From assembly GCF_000430745.1 (NCBI RefSeq), contig NZ_KE387229.1, positions 1 to 64,000 of the forward strand: a stretch of 64,000 nucleotides of DNA, read 5' to 3'. The translations under genes were made by a program, and so were the position numbers. Source of the DNA: Fictibacillus gelatini DSM 15865. GTDB lineage: Bacteria > Bacillota > Bacilli > Bacillales > Fictibacillaceae. Of this stretch, positions 43,004-51,633 are shown one piece after another. Below the pieces are notes generated by a model. The model did not search any database and had not been told where the DNA came from. It saw only the letters and a program-made list of their open reading frames with translations. The stretch's first letter is position 1. The number at the start of each line of letters is the position of its first letter.

Positions 43004-43973
43004 ATAATGCCTGCATCGCCGTAATTAAAGCAAGCTTGTACACATCTTCTGCATTGCAGCCGCGGGAAAGGTCGTTAACCGGCTTGTTGAGCCCTTGAAG
43101 GATCGGTCCGATTGCTTCAAACCCGCCAAGTCGTTGTACCATTTTGTAGCCGATGTTCCCTGCCTCAAGACCCGGGAAAATAAAGACATTTGCCCGTCCT
43201 TCAAGTGCTGATCCGGGCGCTTTTTTCTTAGCTACTTCCGGCACAAATGCAGCGTCAAATTGCAATTCGCCATCAAACGGAAAATCTGGCTGTTTTTCTT
43301 TTAACAGTTTCGTCGCTTCAACCACTTTCTCCGTTTCTTCCGATTGAGCTGATCCTTTTGTCGAAAAGCTCAACAGCGCTACTTTCGGGTCAATTCCGAA
43401 CACGCGGGCCGTATGCGCGCTCGTAATGGCCGACTCTGCAAGGTCGGAGCTGGATGGGGCAATGTTAATCGCACAATCGGCGAAAACGTATTTTTCCTCC
43501 CCGCGAACCATAATAAACGCGCCTGACGTTTTTTGAATGCCTTCTTTCGTCTTGATGATTTGCAGAGCGGGACGAACGGTATCAGCTGTCGAATGAGCCG
43601 CTCCGCTAACGAGACCGTGCGCTTTTTCTGTATAGACGAGCATCGTTCCGAAATAGTTTTCATCAAGCAAAAGCTCCCGTGCCTGCTCTTCCGTCGCCTT
43701 TCCTTTCCGCCGCTCGACAAAAGCAGCGACAAGCTCATCAAACCCGTCGTACTCTTTCGGATCAATGATTTGTGTTTCTCCTAATGAAAGCCCGAGCGCT
43801 TTTGCCTTTCCTTGAACTTCATTGACGTTGCCTAACAAAATCGGCTGAAGCACCTTTTCTTCTGCAAGGCGGCTTGCCGCTTCTAAAATCCTCTCATCTG
43901 TACCTTCAGGAAAAACGATGGAAGGATACGCCTTCTCTACCTTTTCTTTTAACTCTAAAAATAAATCACCCAA
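43002..43973 (-). CDS. pta: Phosphate acetyltransferase
   Basis: TTG 43973 lies eight bases after AGGAGG. The 323-residue protein aligns over its full length with B. subtilis Pta: IVFPEGTDERILEAASRLAE, FVERRKGKATEEQARELL, LVSGAAHSTADTVRPALQII, VFADCAINIAPSSSDLAE and NVFIFPGLEAGNIGYK. It interconverts acetyl-CoA and acetyl phosphate in the Pta-AckA overflow pathway. In B. subtilis pta lies divergent to and next to hemQ; here two accessory genes have entered between them. No clear cre site was found upstream. Confidence 0.97.
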   Translation of the reverse strand: MGDLFLELKEKVEKAYPSIVFPEGTDERILEAASRLAEEKVLQPILLGNVNEVQGKAKALGLSLGETQIIDPKEYDGFDELVAAFVERRKGKATEEQARELLLDENYFGTMLVYTEKAHGLVSGAAHSTADTVRPALQIIKTKEGIQKTSGAFIMVRGEEKYVFADCAINIAPSSSDLAESAITSAHTARVFGIDPKVALLSFSTKGSAQSEETEKVVEATKLLKEKQPDFPFDGELQFDAAFVPEVAKKKAPGSALEGRANVFIFPGLEAGNIGYKMVQRLGGFEAIGPILQGLNKPVNDLSRGCNAEDVYKLALITAMQAL

Positions 43974-44089
43974 AAAGAAAACCTCCTATAATGCTTTTAT
44001 ACCATGCTTAGTTTACTACGTTTCCTTACCAGTATAAACGTAAAAATACGAAAATTACTCGTTATTTTGTGGTGTAAACTAAAACTATA

Positions 44090-44963
44090 CTTTGCTTAGA
44101 TACAGATTCAAACAATGACATAAATGTTAAAAATCAATTTAAAGGATTTTTAGATTTAACCGCTGTAACAACTTTATTAGCCACAAGTATAGCTTTTCCA
44201 GAATTAGTATTCGCAGATGCGAACACTGAAACAGATACTAGTGCCCCTTCTAGAAAAATAGTTTGAATTTCAGTAATCGAACATTTTTATTTTAAGAACA
44301 CCTCGTTAGATCTTTGAAATGAGGAAAAACGATCACGAATCGTTACATGATGTAAAATGATTTTGTTCTCGGACAAAAAGTGCTCTTATTTGGACAATAA
44401 ATCATCCAGTTTAGACAATAAAATCTTACTTTTGGACAATAAGCGAAAGAAACTACTCATTTTATTGTCCGACACAGACCATTTATTGTCCGATGGAATC
44501 GATTTATTGTCGGAAATACACTGTTTATTGTCCAAATGCCATGAAAATAGCACCTCAATATGAGGTAACTGGTAATACCATCAATAAAATAGGAAAGTTG
44601 AAAGAAAAAAATATTTTTGATCTGCAAGTAGAAAACGGAATTTATATAATCGAAAAAAGGCCAAGAAACGGTAATATTGGCACAAAGTTAATCATTTCAA
44701 GAGACTTGCCGTGAAGCTAATAATAGCTTCTTATATATACACTTTTCTGAGTTTAGAAAAGATATTAAAGAGCGTTATAAAGATGCTAAACCCATTTTAG
44801 ATGAAAACGGAAACGACGCTTCTGTAGGAGGATCTGGCGGTACAAGCAAAAATTTACCCGAACCCGGCTCCCCATTCCATTCTTATATGGTAGCATCGGT
44901 CTTTTCGTTTCCCTCATTGGAACTGGTTATCTTATTTTTCGCCACCGAAGAAAATCCTTTTAA
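44090..44963 (+). pseudogene. Cell-wall-anchored surface protein gene disrupted by MITE-like element C
   Basis: Before the element (about 44118-44237) the frame reads NDINVKNQFKGFLDLTAV and a signal-like TTLLATSIAFPELVFADA. The MITE starts at 44238. After it the same protein seems to resume: YEVTGNTINKIGKLKEKNIF, EANNSFLYIHFSEFRKDI, GGSGGTSKNLPEPGSP. A sorting-signal-like end follows in a shifted frame: GSIGLFVSLIGTGYLIF then RHRRKSF and TAA at 44963. The TGA at 44712 and the shift near 44880 show extra decay. An LPxxG-like motif, hydrophobic span and basic tail indicate a sortase substrate. Confidence 0.65.
44238..44554. mobile_element. MITE-like element, copy C (right end missing)
   Basis: This 317-bp copy starts with CTAGTGCCCCTTCTAG and ends after GAAAATAGCACC; about 90 bp of the right arm are absent. 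Forward words lie at 44371, 44392, 44413 and 44434; inverted words at 44462, 44483, 44504 and 44525, all 21 bp apart within each half. It sits inside a surface-protein pseudogene. Confidence 0.85.
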
Positions 44964-44966
44964 ACG

Positions 44967-45000
44967 AACAAACTCTCCTTCTCTAAGGAGAGTTTGTTTA
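44967..45000. terminator. Hairpin between the surface-protein pseudogene and ymaF
   Basis: AACAAACTCTCCTT / AAGGAGAGTTTGTT, a strong stem with tails on both sides; bidirectional. Confidence 0.85.
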
Positions 45001-45006
45001 TTAACT

Positions 45007-45327
45007 TTATCCCGCACTTGTTTTACCTGAGTAATGATGCGTATGCCCGTCATCAAACGTCGTCGTTCCCGAAAACTCATGATAGTGCGTCCCGTTTGCA
45101 AGGTGGACGGGTGGTCCTGTATGGCCGGAAAAATGATGGACGTGGCCGTTTTCAAACGTCGTCGTCCCTTGATAAGAATGAACGTGTCCGATTGTATTTT
45201 CAGCGGGCGATGTCGTTCCCTGAACGGTATGGGAATGGCCAAAGTCTACCGTTGTTCTTGTCGAATAATGGTGCGTATGGGGAGCACGGTCCGTCCATTC
45301 GACTTCCTCAATATTATGTTTATGCAT
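45007..45327 (-). CDS. ymaF: Histidine-rich YmaF family protein
   Basis: The 106-residue protein begins at ATG 45327 behind GGGAGAGGG. It is built of about five repeats of a G-H-x-H-x-Y/F-x-G-T-T unit: HTHHYSTRTTVDFGHSHTVQ, IGHVHSYQGTTTFENGHVHH, GTHYHEFSGTTTFDDGHTHH. This matches the YmaF family. The roughly 20 His residues, mostly in H-x-H pairs, suggest metal binding (inference). No signal peptide. The role is unknown. Confidence 0.85.
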   Translation of the reverse strand: MHKHNIEEVEWTDRAPHTHHYSTRTTVDFGHSHTVQGTTSPAENTIGHVHSYQGTTTFENGHVHHFSGHTGPPVHLANGTHYHEFSGTTTFDDGHTHHYSGKTSAG

Positions 45328-45437
45328 AGAGCCCTCTCCCTTCAGACTTCTTCTTTTATGATGTATGAATGGAAACTATCCAGTATTCCAAAAAATGAAC
45401 CTTTTAATGGCATTCTGCCGTTTACGGCGGGATTTTT

Positions 45438-45465
45438 TTGTTTCGGGTTTTCAGTATGGTATAGT
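45438..45465 (+). promoter_or_regulatory. Candidate sigma-A promoter of hemQ
   Basis: TTGTTT (45438), 16-bp spacer, TATAGT (45460), about 50 bp before the start codon. Confidence 0.5.
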
Positions 45466-45517
45466 TAATAATGGAGTGTTAATTTGTTAATTCATTGATA
45501 TTAAAGGAGTGAAATTC

Positions 45518-46264
45518 ATGAGTGAAGCCGCACAAACGCTAGAAGGCTGGTATTGTTTACATGATTTCCGCACAATGGATTGGGGCGCATGGAAAGCCCT
45601 TTCAAGTGAAGAGCGCGACTATGCGACGAAAGAGTTTTTAACGTTTCTTGAAAAGTGGGAAAACGTTGAAGCGAAAAAAGAAGGAAGCCACGCGCTGTAT
45701 ACGATCGTTGGGCAAAAAGCCGACTTCATGTTGATGCTTTTACGGCCGACAATGGAAGAGCTGAATGAAATTGAAAATGCGTTTAATAAAACAACGTTTG
45801 CTCAATATACGATTCCTGCGTATTCATACGTATCGGTCGTTGAGCTGAGCAACTACAATCCTTCGAACGACAAAGATCCTGAGACGGACCCAATGATTCA
45901 AGGGCGCTTGAAGCCGATTCTTCCAAAATGGAACTATGTTTGCTTTTACCCGATGGACAAGCGCCGGGAAGGAAATGACAACTGGTATATGCTTTCAATG
46001 GAAGAGCGCAAGAAGATGATGTACAGCCACGGCATGATCGGACGCAGCTATGCAGGGAAAGTAAAGCAAATCATTACTGGCTCTGTTGGCTTTGATGATT
46101 GGGAATGGGGCGTAACGTTATTTGCCAACGATGTGCTCCAATTTAAAAAACTAGTCTACGAAATGCGTTTTGATGAAGTGAGTGCCCGCTACGGCGAGTT
46201 CGGCTCTTTCTATGTAGGAAACCTTTTAGCAAAAGAAAACGTGCCAAAGTTTTTGCACGTATAA
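45518..46264 (+). CDS. hemQ: Coproheme decarboxylase HemQ
   Basis: ATG 45518 lies eight bases after AAAGGAG; the GTG three codons earlier overlaps the site. The 248-residue protein is a chlorite-dismutase-fold enzyme of the coproporphyrin-dependent heme pathway of Gram-positives. It converts Fe-coproporphyrin III to protoheme. The catalytic Tyr region ([19 protein letters not shown]) and proximal His ([15 protein letters not shown]) are present, as is the C-terminal [10 protein letters not shown]. Previously annotated as YwfI. Monocistronic with its own terminator. Confidence 0.95.
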   Translation: MSEAAQTLEGWYCLHDFRTMDWGAWKALSSEERDYATKEFLTFLEKWENVEAKKEGSHALYTIVGQKADFMLMLLRPTMEELNEIENAFNKTTFAQYTIPAYSYVSVVELSNYNPSNDKDPETDPMIQGRLKPILPKWNYVCFYPMDKRREGNDNWYMLSMEERKKMMYSHGMIGRSYAGKVKQIITGSVGFDDWEWGVTLFANDVLQFKKLVYEMRFDEVSARYGEFGSFYVGNLLAKENVPKFLHV

Positions 46265-46270
46265 GTGATG

Positions 46271-46297
46271 ACTCCCTGTTTTTCAGGGAGTTTTTTT
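46271..46297 (+). terminator. Terminator of hemQ
   Basis: Stem ACTCCCTG / CAGGGAGT and seven T. Confidence 0.9.
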
Positions 46298-46492
46298 ATG
46301 GTCTAAACTTCTCTATCCTTTCATATTAATAAAATAGTTTTTATGAACATGTTCACCATTAAAAGAGAAACTCACATAAATGGGGTGAACGGGGATGTGC
46401 AGTTATTTTTCCACTTTATCATCCTGCTGTTTTACCAACCTCTGCCAAAAGAGGGCCAAGAGGGTTTTAACACGCATTAGAGGAGGAGTATG

Positions 46493-46984
46493 ATGAATAA
46501 TCAAGGAAATGGAGATGGAATGATCGGAATGCCTCCTTACTATGGAAGCATTCCACAAATGGGAATGCCGCGGCAACAAGGGAGCTATGCATACCCGGGA
46601 ACTACCAGTGTGCCGCAGCCATCGGTGCAAGGACCCGGCTCGCCGATGTATCCGCCCAGCCCGCCGGACATCGCTGCACCCGGGCAGCTGCCATTAGAAC
46701 AATCGTACATTGAAAACATTTTAAGGTTGAACAAAGGGAAGGTTGCTACTGTCTACTGTACATTTGAAAATAATGAAAAATGGAATGCCAAGGCGTTTAA
46801 AGGGGAAATTGAGGCGGCAGGACGCGACCATATCATTTTGGAAGATCCGCAAACCCATAGGCGTTATTTAATTTTAATGGTATTTGTCAATTACATTACG
46901 TTTGATGAGCCAATTGAATATACGTATCCATATGCCGGCCAACAACAAACCGGCTCGCAAATGGCGACCTATCCTTCGCGGTGA
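46493..46984 (+). CDS. gerQ: Spore coat protein GerQ
   Basis: ATG 46493 lies six bases after GGAGG; the adjacent ATG at 46490 is too close. The 163-residue protein has a Gly/Pro/Gln-rich N-terminus (about 1-70) and the conserved GerQ domain: LPLEQSYIENILRLNKGKVA, VYCTFENNEKWNAKAFKG and LIMVFVNYITFDEPIEY. In B. subtilis GerQ is an inner-coat protein cross-linked by transglutaminase and needed to localise the cortex hydrolase CwlJ. No cwlJ lies in the window. The gene is in the same neighbourhood as in B. subtilis (ywdL). Confidence 0.95.
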   Translation: MNNQGNGDGMIGMPPYYGSIPQMGMPRQQGSYAYPGTTSVPQPSVQGPGSPMYPPSPPDIAAPGQLPLEQSYIENILRLNKGKVATVYCTFENNEKWNAKAFKGEIEAAGRDHIILEDPQTHRRYLILMVFVNYITFDEPIEYTYPYAGQQQTGSQMATYPSR

Positions 46985-47016
46985 TAGCGAAGTGCTGCCA
47001 GGGCCTGGCCAAGAGA

Positions 47017-47056
47017 AAAGCACGTTGCTCATATAAAAGCAACGTGCTTCATTTTT
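47017..47056 (+). terminator. Terminator of gerQ
   Basis: AAAGCACGTTGCT / AGCAACGTGCTT stem and a TTTTTT tail, shared with the convergent ywdK end. Confidence 0.9.
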
Positions 47057-47427
47057 TACAGTCCTTTAACGGCTCCGACAACGAGAAGAATCCAGCCGAT
47101 AATAAAGGCCAATCCGCCAAAAGGCGTAATGATTCCAAGCTTCGAAATGCCTGTCATACTTAACACGTACAGGCTTCCGGAGAATAAAATAATCCCAATA
47201 AACAAAAGCCATCCCGACCAGTTGACGAGGCTTGAATTTGTTAATTTACTGGCGATAAGCGCGACGGCAAGGATGCCTAAGGCGTGGTACATATGGTACT
47301 GTACACCTGTTTTATACACTTCTAGCATTTTTTCCGAGAGCTTGCCTTCAAGGCCATGTGCGCCGAATGCTCCTAAGGCTACGGCAAGCGCTGCATTGAT
47401 TGCGCCAATAATAAGAAACACTTTCAT
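47056..47427 (-). CDS. ywdK: DUF423 membrane protein (YwdK)
   Basis: Starting at ATG 47427 (MKVFLIIGAINAALAVALGA) the 123-residue protein has four TM helices and the DUF423 signature GAFGAHGLEGKLSEKMLEVY and YHMYHALGILAVAL. The C-terminal ITPFGGLAFIIGWILL is also typical. The frame is open upstream to 47460 but has no conserved residues; a GTG at 47439 is another possible start. The function is unknown. The gene converges on gerQ, as in B. subtilis ywdL-ywdK order. Confidence 0.9.
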   Translation of the reverse strand: MKVFLIIGAINAALAVALGAFGAHGLEGKLSEKMLEVYKTGVQYHMYHALGILAVALIASKLTNSSLVNWSGWLLFIGIILFSGSLYVLSMTGISKLGIITPFGGLAFIIGWILLVVGAVKGL

Positions 47428-47544
47428 AAGAAATGTCACTTCCCGTTTTTCTTTTATCATATCGAAATTTTAGCATTAATCGCAAACATGAATATTACAA
47501 TTTTGGGAATGATCACTTGGAGAACTATTGTTGAACCATACTTT

Positions 47545-47721
47545 CTATTTCCTTCGTTTCACTTTTTTATTTGCTAATTCATCCTGCAATTCTTCAATGC
47601 TTTCTTCCAGGCTTCGAATTCGCTTTTCAAATTGACTCATTAAGTAAATAGCCAGTACGACCGGAAAGCCGACATTGCCAAGAAGGTTCACTAAACCAGT
47701 CCAATTGTCTGTGCCTACCAT
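47545..47721 (-). CDS. YvrJ family small protein
   Basis: ATG 47721 lies eight bases after AGGAGG, giving 58 residues; the ATG two codons earlier is too close. It has one TM helix with the YvrJ-like core LLGNVGFPVVLAIYLMSQFE, then a coiled coil (RIRSLEESIEELQDELANK) and a basic tail. YvrJ proteins accompany sigma-O in B. subtilis, but no such partner is here. Assigned by motif only. Confidence 0.75.
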   Translation of the reverse strand: MVGTDNWTGLVNLLGNVGFPVVLAIYLMSQFEKRIRSLEESIEELQDELANKKVKRRK

Positions 47722-47851
47722 CCCCATTCCCTCCTATAGATCATTTACAGAACGTTTGTTCGTAAAATCATTATACTAAAAAAGGGCATAGGTTTCTATA
47801 CATCCTTCCTCACAAATAATAAATCCATCAAAAGACCTATATGGCGCTCTA

Positions 47852-48136
47852 TTAAAAGTCAAAAATCGATTCACCGTTTGCGTCATCGTCATCATCAAGC
47901 TTTGAGCGTGATGGGGCAGACGATACATTGAAGTTTGGCGGCGTTTGAATTGGTGTCGCGGGAACCCACTTTTTGGTTTCTACAACCGGCTTATCATCTT
48001 CATCAAGCAAAAGATCGCAAAGCGTTTTAACAGCGACGGCATGCTCACGCAACTTCGGAGAGTGTTCGTCTATTTTTTTCATCTTATCAAGATGCTCTTC
48101 CATTTTCGAAATGAGTTTGCTTAATTGAATATTCAT
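47852..48136 (-). CDS. ywdI: YwdI family protein (DUF5327)
   Basis: Three ATGs in a row precede the conserved start; the one at 48136 fits AAAGGTG best. The 94-residue cytoplasmic protein reads MNIQLSKLISKMEEHLDKMK, LREHAVAVKTLCDLLLDE, then a Pro/Ser-rich linker and a very acidic end (KLDDDDDANGESIFDF). This is the YwdI pattern. No function is known. It is in the expected ywd neighbourhood. Confidence 0.85.
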   Translation of the reverse strand: MNIQLSKLISKMEEHLDKMKKIDEHSPKLREHAVAVKTLCDLLLDEDDKPVVETKKWVPATPIQTPPNFNVSSAPSRSKLDDDDDANGESIFDF

Positions 48137-48187
48137 CATCATTCACCTTTCATAACAACACTTTAACGTTACCATACCACGTTTTTT

Positions 48188-48364
48188 ACATAAGAAAAAG
48201 GACAGCCTAAATAGACTGCCCGAAATCCGCGCGCGTTCTATAGAAACCTCATGGGACAAGCGGTGATCCAGGCCGCTGCCAAATAAGGTTTGCGTTTTTT
48301 TCCACCATAAGAAACATATCCGGTTTGCTTTAATTGATCCCCCCCTTTTTTTATGTAATTGCAC
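48188..48364 (-). other. Structured non-coding stretch ending in a terminator
   Basis: On the minus strand GGCAGCGG pairs with CCGCTTGTCC, CCTTATTTGG with parts of CCCATGAGG, and the region ends with GGGCAG / CTGTCC followed by TTTTTCTT (48188-48218). A 73-codon frame here has no support. It is either a long 3' UTR of the 78-aa gene or a small RNA; I do not recognise a known RNA family. Confidence 0.35.
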
Positions 48365-48374
48365 GTTTTTTTAC

Positions 48375-48611
48375 TTATGACGTATCCAGCCACTCCACCG
48401 CCTTCATTTGTTGATAGTTGGCATTGATAAACGTTTCGTTCCCTCCCGCTTCTTTACGGACGGACGCCTTTTTCGCAAAGAGGCAGGCTAGCTTCACATT
48501 ATTCAACTGCACAGCTTGTCCTACTTTATCGATCAAAAATAATAGCAAACGATTGACAACCACATTCATCGTGACAAGAAGAATGAAAATTAATGATACC
48601 ATCTGTTCCAC
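48375..48611 (-). CDS. Small membrane-anchored hypothetical protein (78 aa)
   Basis: GTG 48611 lies nine bases after AAAGGAG. The product has an N-terminal TM helix (MVSLIFILLVTMNVVVNRLLLFL) and a soluble tail with KVGQAVQLNNVKLACLFAKK and NANYQQMKAVEWLDTS. The longer open frame begins inside the ribosome site. No family is recognised. It stands alone on the minus strand between ywdI and ndh. Confidence 0.5.
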   Translation of the reverse strand: MEQMVSLIFILLVTMNVVVNRLLLFLIDKVGQAVQLNNVKLACLFAKKASVRKEAGGNETFINANYQQMKAVEWLDTS

Positions 48612-48924
48612 TAAAAACCTCTCCTTTCTTTTTTTCAAAATGATCTATATGAAGCACGTGCGTGAAAACGAATCAACCGGTCCCCCTTTCTTCCTGACAA
48701 GATCCGTTTCGTTAACTTATCAATGTATGTCTTTGTAAAAATGATTATACGTACTTCAAAGAGAAATGTTTGTCACAATCTGCTTCGTTTGCTAAGTTTT
48801 TTCTTACATATCTTTCGCTTGTCCAACAAAATCCGAATGAATTTACAATACTAAGCGGCGTTCAATTAAAAATCAGGTAGTTTTTTTGCCGAGATTTCGC
48901 TGCTTTCGTCTAATGAAATGTTGA
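48612..48924. other. Spacer without recognisable genes
   Basis: Contains AT-rich sequence and a possible promoter for the 78-aa gene, but nothing was assigned. Confidence 0.4.
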
Positions 48925-48968
48925 AAAAAAAAGCTATGAAATCTTTAACAAAGATTTTCACAGCTTTT
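48925..48968 (-). terminator. Terminator of the DUF1641-ndh operon
   Basis: Stem AAAGCTATGAAATCTTT / AAAGATTTTCACAGCTTT, one mismatch, followed by T9 on the minus strand. Confidence 0.85.
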
Positions 48969-48989
48969 GAAATGATGATTACGTATGGA

Positions 48990-50168
48990 TTAATACAGTT
49001 TACTAAACAAACCGTTAATATGCGCAAGATAACGGACATTACTTGCTTCTTTCATTAAGGATGCCGGAATGCCTTTTAACTTCGTTTTATTCTCGCCGAT
49101 TGTCGCAATGGCATCTTTACGGCCAAGGCTTCCTAACGTTCCGGAGAAGACCGGTTTGAATTCTTCCATTTTGCCGCCTTTTAAGTATGCAAATAAGTTA
49201 TAGCCGATTGCCTCACCCATTTGCCATGAAATTTGAGCGGTTGGAGGATATGGACGTCCTTCAGGGCCCATAACTACCGCACTGTCTCCCGCTACAAAGA
49301 TGTCTTCATGCGATGTGGACTGAAGGAATTCATTAACTGTCGCACGGCCGCGGTTAACTTCAATTCCGCAATTCGCAACAACAGAGTTTCCTTGAACGCC
49401 GCCTGTCCAAACCATCGTTTTCGTTTCAATTTTACTTCCGTCTTTCAATTCAACAGTTGTCGCTTCCATTTTTGTTACAGGAACACCTGTAATGAACTTC
49501 ACGCCGCGGGCGCCCAGACTTGTTTGCGCACGCTCTACTAAATCTTCAGGGAAGCCTGGTAGAATAGTTGGCGCTGCTTCAACAACATATAAAGAAATTT
49601 CATCAAAAGAAACACCATATTTTTTGCATAGCGCTGGAATTTCGTCGGCAAATTCTCCGATTAATTCGATGCCGGTTAAACCGCCTCCGCCAACAACGAA
49701 CGTTGCATCGGCTTTATTTTTTGTTTTGCTGTATTCCTGGATGCATGATTCAACATGCGCACGAATACGGTTCGCATCATCAACAGACTTAAGAACAAAA
49801 CTGTGTTCCTGTAGTCCTGGAATGCCAAAGAACGCTGTTTCACTTCCGAGCGCAATAACAAGCACTTCATAGTCAAGGCTTGTACCGTCTGCTAAAACGA
49901 CGCGGTGCTCATCAGGAATAATTTCTTTAACCGTATTGATATTTAAATTGACGTCTTTGCCACGAAGCAATTTTTCTAGTGGCAATGCAACCGCTTTTTC
50001 TGCTAAATTCCCTGCAGCAAGACGATGAAGTTCAGTAATAATTTGATGTGATGGATAACGGTTTACGAGTGTAATCGGCGCTTCATTTGCCCCTAAATAT
50101 TTTCGAGCTGTTAGCGCAGTAAGCAGACCGCCGTAACCGCCGCCCAAAATAACAACTTTTTTTTGCAT
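48990..50168 (-). CDS. ndh: Type II NADH dehydrogenase (YjlD/Ndh type)
   Basis: The 392-residue flavoprotein has an FAD Rossmann motif (VVILGGGYGGLLTAL, 5-19), a second dinucleotide motif for NADH (TFVVGGGGLTGIELIGEFAD, about 158-178), the FAD-binding EDIFVAGDSAVVMGPEG and YPPTAQISWQMGEAIGYN, and an amphipathic C-terminus for membrane attachment. It passes electrons from NADH to menaquinone without pumping protons. Length equals B. subtilis YjlD. It follows a DUF1641 gene by 39 bp, the same pair as yjlC-yjlD, which is Rex-regulated in B. subtilis. No clear Rex palindrome was found here. Confidence 0.93.
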   Translation of the reverse strand: MQKKVVILGGGYGGLLTALTARKYLGANEAPITLVNRYPSHQIITELHRLAAGNLAEKAVALPLEKLLRGKDVNLNINTVKEIIPDEHRVVLADGTSLDYEVLVIALGSETAFFGIPGLQEHSFVLKSVDDANRIRAHVESCIQEYSKTKNKADATFVVGGGGLTGIELIGEFADEIPALCKKYGVSFDEISLYVVEAAPTILPGFPEDLVERAQTSLGARGVKFITGVPVTKMEATTVELKDGSKIETKTMVWTGGVQGNSVVANCGIEVNRGRATVNEFLQSTSHEDIFVAGDSAVVMGPEGRPYPPTAQISWQMGEAIGYNLFAYLKGGKMEEFKPVFSGTLGSLGRKDAIATIGENKTKLKGIPASLMKEASNVRYLAHINGLFSKLY

Positions 50169-50207
50169 TTTAACCCTCCGTTCATTCCTTTATCGTAAGT
50201 AGATCCA

Positions 50208-50660
50208 TTATTTTTGCTTTTGTCGTTCTGCCATAATGTCTAAATAAGCTTGCGCAAATCGGAATAATTTTTGCACTTGCGGGTCTTTCAACATTTTTAA
50301 AAGCCCGAATAAACCAATCGTTGATGATTGATCGGCTTCCGCACGGTCGCTTGCTTCAACCGCGGCTGAAGCCAATTCCTTTACTTTCCCTGTAATTGGC
50401 TCGGAAAATTCTTTAATTCCGCCGACAATATCATTAGCCAGCACTTTATCTGTTGATACTGACTTCACGAAGTCGAACGAATCAGTGAGAAACGTAACCA
50501 TTTCCGCCAATTTAGGAAGATTGTCTACTAGTGTTGACAACGATTCTTGAACTTCAGGTTTAAGTAGTTGATCAAGCACATCAAGTTGCCCACGGCGAGT
50601 TTCAGACGATTGAGCCGCAGTTTCGGTAGTAGATGGTTGTTGAGTTGATGTTTCTGACAT
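50208..50660 (-). CDS. DUF1641 protein (YjlC-like)
   Basis: ATG 50660 follows AAAGGAGG. The 150-residue soluble protein has a low-complexity Ser/Thr/Gln N-terminus (about 1-22), then RGQLDVLDQLLKPEVQESL, LVDNLPKLAEMVTFLTDSFD and the DUF1641 core GLFGLLKMLKDPQVQKLF near the C-terminus. DUF1641 proteins are linked to NADH dehydrogenases and formate dehydrogenase-type enzymes; the molecular role is unclear. It is cotranscribed with ndh. Confidence 0.9.
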   Translation of the reverse strand: MSETSTQQPSTTETAAQSSETRRGQLDVLDQLLKPEVQESLSTLVDNLPKLAEMVTFLTDSFDFVKSVSTDKVLANDIVGGIKEFSEPITGKVKELASAAVEASDRAEADQSSTIGLFGLLKMLKDPQVQKLFRFAQAYLDIMAERQKQK

Positions 50661-50944
50661 ACTGGAAGTCCTCCTTTACTATTTAAATCGCCATACCATG
50701 ATAAAGCCACTCCAACTTTCACTATCATAACCAAATCGACTGGCCATGGACGGAATGATGCAGTGAGCAGAACTTTATGATACGGAACGTTTTTAGTCAT
50801 CTTTATTAGTTTATACCTTTTCGGCCATTGATTACAATTTAATTTGTGAAAAAGTTAGCATAATTCCACATGGAAATTTTAGGCTATTCTATGAAAATAA
50901 CCAATTTCAAAAAGGACATCCTTAGACGCCCTTCATCTCTGCTT

Positions 50945-51514
50945 CTATTTGGTCTTTTTATACCCTGCTTCAATGACATCAAGTTTGCCCGTTTTCGGGT
51001 CGATCACTAAGCCATGAACCGGAATGTCAGGAACAAGAGGGTGGCTTCTTATAAGGTTCACACTGGCTTTAACGCTTTCTGTTACATCATTAAACCCTCT
51101 TAACCATTTTTCCAGGTTAAGCCCCGAATGTTCTAACACCTCAATGGTTTCTTTCTTAATCCCTCTTTCAATAAATTTTTTCTTCGTTTGCTCCGGGTTC
51201 AGGTGGCTCATGCCACAATCATGATGACCGATGACAAACACTTCATCGGCGCCTAATTCATAAATGGCGACAATGATACTGCGCATGACCCCGCCAAATG
51301 GTGTTGAAACGACACCACCAGCCGACTTGATCATTTTCACATCACCGTTCTTGACGTTCATGCTGGCTGGCAAAAGTTCGACAAGCCTTGTGTCCATGCA
51401 AGTAAGAATGACGAATTTTTTATCCGGGAACTTTGTGGTCAAATAAGGCTCATATTCTTTTCTATCAACAAAACCGCGGTTATATTCAATAATATCATCC
51501 AATAAACGCCCCAA
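50945..51514 (-). CDS. Beta-class carbonic anhydrase
   Basis: The 189-residue protein has the zinc-site motifs FVILTCMDTRLVELLP (Cys and Asp-Arg dyad) and VFVIGHHDCGMSHL (His and Cys). These are the Cys-Asp-His-Cys set of beta-carbonic anhydrases. It interconverts CO2 and bicarbonate in the cytoplasm. The ATG at 51514 is followed by GRLLDDIIEYN, a normal family start. It resembles B. subtilis YtiB. Single gene; about 280 bp separate it from the DUF1641 gene. Confidence 0.93.
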   Translation of the reverse strand: MGRLLDDIIEYNRGFVDRKEYEPYLTTKFPDKKFVILTCMDTRLVELLPASMNVKNGDVKMIKSAGGVVSTPFGGVMRSIIVAIYELGADEVFVIGHHDCGMSHLNPEQTKKKFIERGIKKETIEVLEHSGLNLEKWLRGFNDVTESVKASVNLIRSHPLVPDIPVHGLVIDPKTGKLDVIEAGYKKTK

Positions 51515-51600
51515 AGAAACACTCTCCTCTGCTGCAAAGATTCAAACCCTTTAGTACTATTTTAACGATGTTTTCATTTTACAACAACCCGGGGTATCAA

Positions 51601-51631
51601 AAGGAGGGTGACAGTCGAGTCACCCTCCTTC
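51601..51631 (-). terminator. Terminator of the double nucleotidase gene
   Basis: AAGGAGGGTGAC / GTCACCCTCCTT perfect stem with a T-rich tail, just after the stop codon. Confidence 0.9.
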
Positions 51632-51633
51632 TT

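Noticed and set aside
46395-46481. 28-codon Cys-rich frame just upstream of gerQ with a GGGG-like site
   Set aside because: Poor ribosome site, no conserved features; may simply be gerQ leader.
48143-48364. 73-codon leftward frame between ywdI and the 78-aa gene
   Set aside because: No ribosome site; sequence looks like structured RNA rather than protein.
50830-50860. TTGTGAAAAAGTTAGCA as a Rex operator for DUF1641-ndh
   Set aside because: Only one half of the TTGTGAA...TTCACAA palindrome is present and it lies far from the start.
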